Below are positions 1 to 5,694 of a DNA stretch of 7,098 nucleotides, piece by piece. The stretch spans positions 1-7,098 of the forward strand of contig DXJM01000178.1 of assembly GCA_019057355.1 (NCBI GenBank). Direction: 5' to 3'. The translations under genes were made by a program, and so were the position numbers. Position 1 is the stretch's first letter. Each line of letters begins with the position of its first letter. The DNA comes from Promethearchaeota archaeon. GTDB taxonomy: Archaea; Asgardarchaeota; Lokiarchaeia; Sigyniarchaeales; SOKP01. The notes below the pieces were generated by a model that saw nothing but the letters and a program-made list of their open reading frames with translations, was not told where the DNA came from and made no database searches.

Positions 1-60
1 AAATAAGATAGAGATTAATTTTCTATTGGAAACCTAGTAAAAGAAGATATTATTAAAATT

Positions 61-120
61 TTGTAAAAAAAGAATTACTCCCTTAAATAAAACAAAACCC
101 AAAAAGGAATCAAGGGAATA
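61..120 (-). terminator. Candidate terminator of the DUF1015 gene
   Basis: Just past the stop codon of the DUF1015 gene, the minus strand has a 6-bp inverted repeat. On the plus strand it is TCCCTT at 79-84 and AAGGGA at 112-117, separated by 27 nt. Several T-tracts lie inside the loop, and TTCTTTTTTT (minus strand, 74-65) follows the stem. Archaeal termination depends mainly on U-tracts, so the T-runs are the stronger evidence and the weak stem may be incidental. The rest of 1-60 is AT-rich and holds nothing I recognise. Confidence 0.45.
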
Positions 121-121
121 T

Positions 122-1372
122 TCATTCAATTTTATCTGTATGCTTATGAATGATCAAGCCTGATAATGGTTTGGGATAAAAATATGTGCTTTTTTGAGGC
201 ATTATTTCGCCCAATTCCGTGATTTTATTTACCTCCTCCAATGTAGTAGGATTAATGATAAATAAAGCTTTCATCTCTCCATTATCAACGTTTTTAATTC
301 CATTCTTAATACCCTTGACAAAAGTTATATCCTCCTCTTCAATTTCTAACTCTTTAAAAAGGATGTGATGTAAAATGGAGAGATTAAGGTTTTTCCACTC
401 TTTTGAATAGTCTCCGGGAACCAGTTCTTCAGGTTTAACATCGTCCTTCATTTTAAAGAAAAGATATTTATTCAGATAATAACATCCAAAAACATGCTTT
501 CCTCTATTCTCTTCCATAATTTTTTTAATGGCTTCAATATCTTCGATATCTTCTATATCGAATTTATTCGATACTTTCTTCTTAATTTCTTCAATAGTTT
601 TTGCAAACTCTTTATTTATTTGACGATGTGAAGTGTATATAATGAGCCCTGGATCGTTAAAATCAATGAATAATGCCATGATGTACTTGCACCCATTATT
701 TTTACTATGCCACAAACACGTCTGGTATCGGTGATGGCCATCAGCTATTATTACAGGGTGATCTTTAATAATTTCTTGATATTTAGTGATATCTTCTTCG
801 TCATGAACTTCCCATATTTTATGAATAAAACCATCTCTATCACACGTTTGAAGAAATGGTTCATTATTGATATATCTCTTAAAAAGTTCCCCTGCTAATC
901 CCTCTCCATTATATATCATAAAAATGGGAGAGAAATTGCAATCAGTTTGCTTAATAAGATTGAATCTATCTTCAGTAAATTTTTTGAAAGTCATTTCATG
1001 AGGGATAACTCCTTTACGGATTGAAGGTGGAAATATATCTACCAATTTTAAGAGTCCTACAAATCCATAACGACATATATTTTCTCCGGTATCTGGTCTT
1101 TTATATTCAATTCCATAGATACATAAACATCTCTTTTCTCTATGGACTAAGATCTTATCTTGAATCATCTGATTCAGTTTTTTTCCAGCAAGTTCATAAG
1201 ACTCTGGAAGAATTACATGACAAATATTGTTTATGTCTTTTTCTTTCAGCTCCTTTTTTTCTTGTTCAGAAATGACATCGTATGGTGGAGCAACTAGTTC
1301 TGCTAATCTCTCTGGACCTTTTTCTTTTGCTTCTCTATAATGAAAATTCCTAAATGCAATTAAATCGGGCAT
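122..1372 (-). CDS. DUF1015 family protein
   Basis: Full-length DUF1015 protein of 416 aa. Family hallmarks occur in the expected order: APPYDV at 28-33 near the N-terminus, GVIPHE at 121-126, CNFSPIFMIY around 145-154, IIADGHHRYQT at about 208-218, and the C-terminal block MPQKSTYFYPKPLSGL at about 391-406. No signal peptide or membrane segment is visible, so it is probably cytosolic. The function of the family is not firmly established. The DGHHR motif resembles the short catalytic motif of ParB/sulfiredoxin-fold proteins, which include small-molecule (serine) kinases; a kinase-like role is inference only. The ATG start sits about 28 nt downstream of a TATA-like box with no Shine-Dalgarno, so the mRNA is probably close to leaderless. 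A tandem DIE tripeptide (residues 272-280) lies in a charged linker. The gene is separated by 213 bp from the upstream methyltransferase gene and is probably transcribed alone. Confidence 0.9.
   Translation of the reverse strand: MPDLIAFRNFHYREAKEKGPERLAELVAPPYDVISEQEKKELKEKDINNICHVILPESYELAGKKLNQMIQDKILVHREKRCLCIYGIEYKRPDTGENICRYGFVGLLKLVDIFPPSIRKGVIPHEMTFKKFTEDRFNLIKQTDCNFSPIFMIYNGEGLAGELFKRYINNEPFLQTCDRDGFIHKIWEVHDEEDITKYQEIIKDHPVIIADGHHRYQTCLWHSKNNGCKYIMALFIDFNDPGLIIYTSHRQINKEFAKTIEEIKKKVSNKFDIEDIEDIEAIKKIMEENRGKHVFGCYYLNKYLFFKMKDDVKPEELVPGDYSKEWKNLNLSILHHILFKELEIEEEDITFVKGIKNGIKNVDNGEMKALFIINPTTLEEVNKITELGEIMPQKSTYFYPKPLSGLIIHKHTDKIE
532..558. repeat. Three tandem copies of a 9-bp unit inside the DUF1015 gene
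   Basis: The plus strand reads CTTCAATAT, CTTCGATAT, CTTCTATAT, that is, three adjacent copies of CTTCNATAT differing at one base. The unit length is a multiple of three, so on the coding strand it gives Asp-Ile-Glu three times (residues 272-280) without disturbing the frame. The varying base changes only the third position of the Ile codon (ATA/ATC/ATT), so the encoded tripeptide is identical in all copies. Confidence 0.85.
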
Positions 1373-1585
1373 GTTTTACATTAAGATCAATATAATATAA
1401 TTTTATAGTTGGAGAAAAATTAAATATTTTTTGATATTTATTCATTTTTTTGCATTATTAAGGTTTTCTCCTCTCAAAGCTTGATTTCATTAGAGTTTAA
1501 AATTATGCACAAGTGTTTCGACAACAAAAATAAATAATCAAACAATTATAGCAACATACTGGATTAGAAAAAGAACATTTAAACA
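1373..1585. other. Intergenic region, 213 bp
   Basis: This is the longest gene-free stretch in the window. It lies between the end of the methyltransferase gene and the start of the DUF1015 gene, both on the minus strand. It holds the DUF1015 promoter near 1400-1407. On the minus strand just past the methyltransferase stop it has T-rich runs (TTCTTTTTC around 1570 and TTATTTATTTTTG around 1525-1540), the likely transcription end for that gene. I see no structured RNA, convincing small ORF or sizeable repeat. Confidence 0.6.
1400..1407 (-). promoter_or_regulatory. TATA-like box of the DUF1015 gene
   Basis: TATAAAAT on the minus strand is centred about 31 nt before the ATG at 1372. With the usual archaeal spacing of about 25 nt to the transcription start, the leader would be only a few bases. 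This fits the lack of a Shine-Dalgarno before this gene. The region is AT-rich, so chance matches are likely. Confidence 0.4.
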
Positions 1586-2716
1586 TTAATTCTTGAATTT
1601 TTCAAGTTCGATTTTTATAATTTTTTGAAAATCTTCAAGTTCTTTTAAGATATTTTCACCGTCCTTCTTATCAAATTTTTCTTTTAGGTGGTTATAAGAA
1701 ATTCTAATTTTTTTTGAGCTTACTTTATTTGTAAATTTTTCAAAAATTTGAATTAATGTCTCTATATTTTCGAGGTAGTTATTTTGAATAACAATATCTT
1801 TAATTTCTTTAAGTGAATTGATAAGTGCATCGATATATTCTAAAAAAATTGATGCAATTTCGACCGGTTGTATTGATACTTCTGAAGATTTCAATTGAGC
1901 ACTTGGGACTAATTCAATTTCATCCAAAATGCTTGAGGTGTATTTGATTTCTATAGATGTTTTTTCATCGCTTAGAGATTGGCTTTGTTTATCCGCTGAA
2001 AGCGCCTCAAAATCCGTAACCAATTCCAATTCATCTAATTCAACTTGTGTCATCAATGGGGAAAATTGTACATTGAGTTGTTTTTTCCCAAAATATTCAT
2101 TGTTTATTCTCAGTATTTGCGTGTAGGTTTGCACCATTTCTTCTCCAATGGGCGCAAAAAGGACACCTTCATTTGGATCCAGTTGACTTAATAATGGATA
2201 AATCCTTTCTTGTGCAATAGCCCCAGTGACTAATATCTTTTTCCAAGGTACTAACTCTGGAACTCCTTCTAAGGGATTCTTGACCAGCACGCTAATCTTT
2301 TCATCATAATGTTTGTTTTTTAAATTCTCAAGGGTCAATCGTGCAATTTCAGAATTTGCCTCAACAATCGTGATCCTTCCTTCTGGGGCTAGTTTATGTG
2401 CTAATGATGCAATATATCCACTTTTTGCGCCCAAAATGAGTAAATCCTCGTCTGGTTCTGTTATTAATAATCCTTGGAGCATAATACTAATCATGTGTGG
2501 TGCGCTGATAGTTCTATAATTATTAACATTCTGGTGATAAAAAAGACTCGGACGATCGTTAAAAAATCCGGCATGATATACAAACTCCTCTGGAATAAAG
2601 TTTTCAATGTTTTCATAGAGAAAGGCTTTAAATAAGCGTTTATCTTTTAAATATCGATTCCTAATCAAGCTAAATAATAGATGAATTTTAGCTTCAAACA
2701 TTGAATTATTTTCCAT
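1586..2716 (-). CDS. PCMT-like (protein-L-isoaspartate O-methyltransferase family) protein with helical C-terminal extension
   Basis: Residues 1 to about 220 match the PCMT fold. There is an N-terminal helical part (RNRYLKDKRLFKAFL, then IPEEFV at 41-46). The active-site segment RTISAPHMIS (68-77) is like the TISAPHM segment of eukaryotic and archaeal enzymes. The SAM-binding Rossmann core has motif I at 93-103 (LILGAKSGYIA), the acidic strand-2 end IVEA at 117-120, and the late motif GVLFAPIGEE..Q (184-196). The family methylates isoaspartyl residues in damaged proteins, using S-adenosylmethionine. Motif I departs from the usual EIGTGSGY: the acidic residue is lost and the central glycine is Lys98, so activity is uncertain. 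Residues about 225-376 are extra; typical PCMTs end near 210-230 aa. This part is an acidic, Ser-rich linker (about 225-275), then predicted helices with coiled-coil character (about 285-376). There is no Shine-Dalgarno before the ATG. It could be a diverged paralogue with a structural or different methyltransferase role. Confidence 0.8.
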   Translation of the reverse strand: MENNSMFEAKIHLLFSLIRNRYLKDKRLFKAFLYENIENFIPEEFVYHAGFFNDRPSLFYHQNVNNYRTISAPHMISIMLQGLLITEPDEDLLILGAKSGYIASLAHKLAPEGRITIVEANSEIARLTLENLKNKHYDEKISVLVKNPLEGVPELVPWKKILVTGAIAQERIYPLLSQLDPNEGVLFAPIGEEMVQTYTQILRINNEYFGKKQLNVQFSPLMTQVELDELELVTDFEALSADKQSQSLSDEKTSIEIKYTSSILDEIELVPSAQLKSSEVSIQPVEIASIFLEYIDALINSLKEIKDIVIQNNYLENIETLIQIFEKFTNKVSSKKIRISYNHLKEKFDKKDGENILKELEDFQKIIKIELEKFKN

Positions 2717-2766
2717 TTTTGATATGGTGAATTTACTGGTTGTGTTATTAGATTAACGCATACTTC

Positions 2767-2786
2767 TTTACTAATATACATGTAAA
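2767..2786. promoter_or_regulatory. Inverted repeat in the divergent promoter region, possible operator
   Basis: TTTAC (2767-2771) and GTAAA (2782-2786) form an inverted repeat around a 10-nt spacer, and the palindrome ACATGT (78-83 of the 2700s) lies at its right half. It sits between the divergently transcribed PCMT-like and rhomboid genes. It also overlaps a TATA-like TATATTAG on the minus strand that could serve the PCMT-like gene. In DNA this AT-rich, a repeat of this size can arise by chance, so regulatory function is speculative. Confidence 0.2.
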
Positions 2787-2825
2787 TTCATCTTAAAATA
2801 CTTTTTTACTATTTGAAAAAAAGAC

Positions 2826-2835
2826 AATATATTTA
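2826..2835 (+). promoter_or_regulatory. TATA-like box of the rhomboid gene
   Basis: AATATATTTA is centred about 31 nt before the ATG at 2862 and preceded by a purine-rich stretch (GAAAAAAAGAC) that could act as a BRE. Standard archaeal spacing puts transcription start around 2856, giving a leaderless or nearly leaderless mRNA, consistent with no Shine-Dalgarno upstream of this ATG. Confidence 0.45.
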
Positions 2836-2861
2836 TTCTAATTCTGATATAAGTAAATTTA

Positions 2862-3467
2862 ATGATTGCTTTAGAAGAAAATGGAATCAGAAAAGCACTC
2901 ATCACACAAATTTTTATTATTTTAAACGTGCTTGCTTTTATTTCCTCATATTTTTTTTCCCAAGAGTATGTATTTTTTCTTGCTCAAATCAATCGTAATG
3001 TAATCGAACAGGGGGAAATATGGAGAGTGTTTACCAGTATGTTTTTACATGATAATTGGTTCCATCTCACAAGTAACATGATCATACTCTATTTATATGG
3101 GTCTATAATAGAAAAAAACTATAAAAAATATGAATACGTCCTAATCTATCTTGTTTCGGGTTTAATTGGAAATGCCTTTTCCTTATTTCTTTTTCCCCTC
3201 GATATCTTGAGTATGGGGGCTTCTGGAGCAATATTTGGATTAATAGGGGCTGCATGTGTATTAGTTGGAAGGAATAATTATAGAGTTTTCTTGGTTCTTG
3301 GAATTCTATATATAATTTATTTTGCCATTGTGGCCTTTTCCCCCGAGGTAAATGTTTGGGCTCATTTTTTTGGACTTTTTGGAGGTTTAGCTATTGGTTT
3401 TTCGTTAAAGAAATATAATAATTGTAACCTGAATAATCATAATAATGATGGTGTTCCCTTGGTTTAG
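2862..3467 (+). CDS. Rhomboid family intramembrane serine protease
   Basis: A compact six-helix rhomboid of 201 aa, a membrane protease that cuts transmembrane substrates within or next to the bilayer. Visible hallmarks: the L1-loop GEIWRVFTSMFLH (51-63) with the WR pair at 54-55; HLTSN (68-72), the His-x3-Asn that builds the oxyanion hole; the catalytic serine in GASG (Ser121); and the catalytic histidine in WAHFFGLFGG (His168). Approximate membrane segments are 13-32, 69-84, 92-112, 119-135, 141-158 and 166-182. The short polar, Asn-rich tail (185-201) has no extra domain. All catalytic residues are present, so it should be active; the substrate is unknown. The ATG at 2862 begins just before the first helix and sits about 31 nt past a TATA-like box. 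The gene is divergent from the PCMT-like gene and convergent with nth, so it is transcribed alone. Confidence 0.95.
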   Translation: MIALEENGIRKALITQIFIILNVLAFISSYFFSQEYVFFLAQINRNVIEQGEIWRVFTSMFLHDNWFHLTSNMIILYLYGSIIEKNYKKYEYVLIYLVSGLIGNAFSLFLFPLDILSMGASGAIFGLIGAACVLVGRNNYRVFLVLGILYIIYFAIVAFSPEVNVWAHFFGLFGGLAIGFSLKKYNNCNLNNHNNDGVPLV

Positions 3468-3468
3468 C

Positions 3469-3493
3469 TTGATATAGGAATATCAATATTTTC
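3469..3493 (+). terminator. Hairpin plus T-tract terminator of the rhomboid gene
   Basis: Starting one base after the TAG stop, TTGATAT (3469-3475) and ATATCAA (3480-3486) form a perfect 7-bp stem with a 4-nt loop (AGGA). TATTTTC follows directly. It lies in the 35-bp gap between two convergent genes. The T-tract is only on the plus-strand side, so it should act mainly on rhomboid transcription. Confidence 0.55.
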
Positions 3494-3502
3494 TGGATTA
3501 AA

Positions 3503-4177
3503 TTATATCAAAGGTGATTTGTTTTTCTTCTTTTGTTCTTTTTTGTTAATTGTAATAATTTTAGGGCACTTAAGGGTTATAGGGCATGTTTCACATCTTG
3601 GATTGGTGGGTAAACATGTTTGCTGGCCAAATTTTACAAAAATGCTATTTAATCGTATCCATTGATCCTTCGAGAATAAATTTTTCAATTCCTTCTCGGT
3701 ATCTTTCGGTCTTTTTGTTTTGATCCATCCCATCCGATTAGGAATTCGATGAACATGCGTGTCAACAGGTATTGCTGGAATCTTAAATGCATATACCAAG
3801 ACGCAATTAGCGGTTTTTGCTCCAACACCGGGAAGATCCATGAGATCGTTAAAGTCTTGAGGTACACGTCCATTATATTTTTCTACTATTAATTTTGATA
3901 CTTCTTTTATACGAGTTGCCTTGATCTTGTAAAAACCTGATTTCTTAATTAAAGATTCAAGATGTTCTATATCCGCATTCGCAATCAATTCTGGAGTATT
4001 GTAAGTTTTGAACAATTGTTCCGTTGCCTCAATTGTGCAAGGATCTCTGGTTCTTGCTGACAATATTGTTGATATTAATATTTTGAATGGATCATTCTTC
4101 TTTTTTGCCAAATCATCTAAATGGACATTACCTTCTAAGGAATTTTCTATGATATCAAGCATTTCGTTATACTTCAT
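3503..4177 (-). CDS. nth: Endonuclease III (DNA glycosylase/AP lyase), HhH-GPD family with [4Fe-4S] cluster
   Basis: Endonuclease III, 224 aa, which removes oxidised pyrimidines and cuts the abasic site in base-excision repair. In order: ISTILSARTRDP (35-46), aligned with the LLSAQATD block; the helix-hairpin-helix LPGVGAKTANCVL (115-127) with catalytic Lys121; VDTHVHRI (138-145) with catalytic Asp139; and the iron-sulfur loop, Cys188-x6-Cys195-x2-Cys198-x5-Cys204, which has the exact family spacing. The glutamine of the bacterial SAQATD block is Arg42, which could affect lesion recognition. The last 15 or so residues are Lys-rich and may be a flexible DNA-binding tail. The gene follows the Trm11-like gene by 11 nt, and its Shine-Dalgarno overlaps that gene's stop codon, so the two are probably co-transcribed and perhaps translationally coupled. 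Confidence 0.96.
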   Translation of the reverse strand: MKYNEMLDIIENSLEGNVHLDDLAKKKNDPFKILISTILSARTRDPCTIEATEQLFKTYNTPELIANADIEHLESLIKKSGFYKIKATRIKEVSKLIVEKYNGRVPQDFNDLMDLPGVGAKTANCVLVYAFKIPAIPVDTHVHRIPNRMGWIKTKRPKDTEKELKNLFSKDQWIRLNSIFVKFGQQTCLPTNPRCETCPITLKCPKIITINKKEQKKKNKSPLI

Positions 4178-4183
4178 GATCTT

Positions 4184-4190
4184 CTTCCTT
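4184..4190 (-). promoter_or_regulatory. Shine-Dalgarno of nth, overlapping the upstream stop codon
   Basis: AAGGAAG on the minus strand ends 6 nt before the nth ATG. Its first two bases are the last two of the TAA stop of the Trm11-like gene. It supports the ATG at 4177 as the true start and suggests translation reinitiation or coupling between the two genes. Confidence 0.65.
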
Positions 4191-5592
4191 AATTTTTCTC
4201 AAACACATATATTTTTCTTTTTACTATTTGTCCTTTTTTAGCGTCCAATAATGCTTTAACATGCTTTTCCTGAAATTGAAGTTTCTGATTCGATTTGTTG
4301 ATAATTCTATCCATGTCAATCATTGGAATAAGTGTAAAATTGTGCTTTCGCGCAATTTTTTCAATATTGATTTGCAAGTCACCTCCATCGATTGTACTGA
4401 ATACTGGAGCCACCAAAACTAAACGATTTCCCCTTTTTTTAAGCAACTTGTACGATTCCTTAAACATCATGTCATATAATGATTCTAATTCATTATCAAT
4501 TAATTCTTGGATTTGAGTATAATAAGGATTATTTGTGTAAAATGGTCCTAAAGAAGGTTCCGAGCAAATTCCATCAAAAAATTCAATTTTAAATCTTGTC
4601 GAAAGGTGCTTCACATCCACGGTCAAAAACCTCTCATTCAACAAGAAGGGAACATCTTCTTCTAAAATCTCGGATAACCAATTAATATTTCTAATGGTAT
4701 TATTCACTTTTTTCTGGTCAATATCAGAGCCATACACCTGAAAGTCTTGAATCAATGCAAATAATGGAATAGTTCCATTTCCAACAAATGGGTCAAGAAT
4801 GCATTTCTTCTCCCTGTTATGGAATAAATTCAGAAAATTTAACATTATCAGTGATAATTTCGGGGAAACTGAGCTCTTAAATTCCTTATACGGTCGTTCT
4901 TCATCTATTTGTTTTTTAAAATTGGGGTCATCAGCAGTATAGGTCCGTGCAATATAAACACCTTCCTCAGTAAATCCAAAAATAATTTCTGCTCGATCTT
5001 CATTAAATAATCCATACGTGACTAAATGATGGGGAAAGATCGGGTTCAAATTCCCTGATTTTATGTTTTTTTCCGGATATTTATAGTAGAGTGATTTTTT
5101 AGCCCCTTTTTGCTTGAGTAGTTCCATGATTCCTTTATTTAGGAATGGTAAGAAATGTTTTATCAGAACATTAGAATAATATTCATCATCAAACAAATTA
5201 GGATATATGGATACTGCAAAGAATAAGCTTTCATTTTTAATTCTTTTAAACACATGTTCTATGATATTGCTCAAGATGGAAAGAATTTTGTACCGTGATT
5301 TTTGAACAATCTTAAATTTTTCTATGAATTGTGGGAATGCATCGTGGATTGTTTTAATATTAATGAAATCAAAAATTTTACATATCTTTTGCGTACCCCC
5401 AAGTAAAAATTGGAGTTGGATCAATTCATCTACAAAATATTTTTTTTCATGCAGGTCCTCAAATTCAACGATTGCAATATTTGCAGAATAATCCGTAATT
5501 TTTCCCCGGAAAGAAGAATACTTTAGGACATTATCTAGTTCTGCAAGTGATAGGTGCCAATTTGATCCTAAAACAAAAATAAACCTTTCCAT
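4189..5592 (-). CDS. Trm11/Trm-G10-like RNA (guanine-N2) methyltransferase family protein
   Basis: A 467-aa SAM-dependent methyltransferase of the Trm11/Trm-G10 type; relatives modify guanosine 10 of tRNA. The N-terminus (FIFVLGSNWHLSLAELDNVL, 4-23) is typical of this group, and residues up to about 210 probably form the RNA-binding part, although I cannot confirm a THUMP domain by eye. The catalytic domain starts with RPYKEFKSSVSPKLSLIM (233-250), equivalent to the RP...PPKLA segment. Motif I is DPFVGNGT (267-274) and the strand-2 acidic motif is GSDID (288-292). Motif IV is SEPSLGP (344-350) in place of the usual DPPYG. This variant makes substrate prediction less certain; I recall EP-x-LG-type motifs in Trm11-like prokaryotic subgroups. 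The gene lies 102 bp after the GIFT-like gene on the same strand and leads into nth. A weak ACGGAATA precedes the ATG. Confidence 0.8.
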   Translation of the reverse strand: MERFIFVLGSNWHLSLAELDNVLKYSSFRGKITDYSANIAIVEFEDLHEKKYFVDELIQLQFLLGGTQKICKIFDFINIKTIHDAFPQFIEKFKIVQKSRYKILSILSNIIEHVFKRIKNESLFFAVSIYPNLFDDEYYSNVLIKHFLPFLNKGIMELLKQKGAKKSLYYKYPEKNIKSGNLNPIFPHHLVTYGLFNEDRAEIIFGFTEEGVYIARTYTADDPNFKKQIDEERPYKEFKSSVSPKLSLIMLNFLNLFHNREKKCILDPFVGNGTIPLFALIQDFQVYGSDIDQKKVNNTIRNINWLSEILEEDVPFLLNERFLTVDVKHLSTRFKIEFFDGICSEPSLGPFYTNNPYYTQIQELIDNELESLYDMMFKESYKLLKKRGNRLVLVAPVFSTIDGGDLQINIEKIARKHNFTLIPMIDMDRIINKSNQKLQFQEKHVKALLDAKKGQIVKRKIYVFEKN

Positions 5593-5694
5593 TATTCCGT
5601 AAAATAATTCTTTTGACTAAAAAATGTAAGATTTTATTTCTATTTTTCGGTTTAAGTTGAAAACTTGAAAATTTGATGAAAAATAGTTATATAA
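5593..5694. other. Intergenic region between the GIFT-like and Trm11-like genes
   Basis: This 102-bp gap lies between two minus-strand genes. It has T-rich stretches just past the GIFT-like stop codon. A small hairpin has AAGTT (5654-5658) and AACTT (5662-5666) around a 3-nt loop, without a T-tract directly after it on the minus strand. An A-rich TATA-like stretch (minus strand GAAATAAAATC, around 5630-5640) lies about 40-50 nt before the Trm11-like start. The gap could hold an internal promoter, but nothing here is decisive. Confidence 0.3.

Noticed and set aside
1479..1491. Imperfect palindrome around AAGCTT in the intergenic region
   Set aside because: Only six bases are perfectly symmetric, which is expected by chance, and no second copy was seen.
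2813..2998. Plus-strand open frame overlapping the start of the rhomboid gene
   Set aside because: It is in another frame from the rhomboid motifs, encodes low-complexity residues and resembles no family; it is a by-product of AT-rich sequence.
3685..3873. Minus-strand 62-codon frame inside nth
   Set aside because: It lies fully within nth in a different frame, and nth has all catalytic and cluster residues in its own frame.
5654..5666. Small hairpin AAGTT-GAA-AACTT as a terminator
   Set aside because: The stem is only 5 AT-rich base pairs and no T-tract follows directly on the minus strand.
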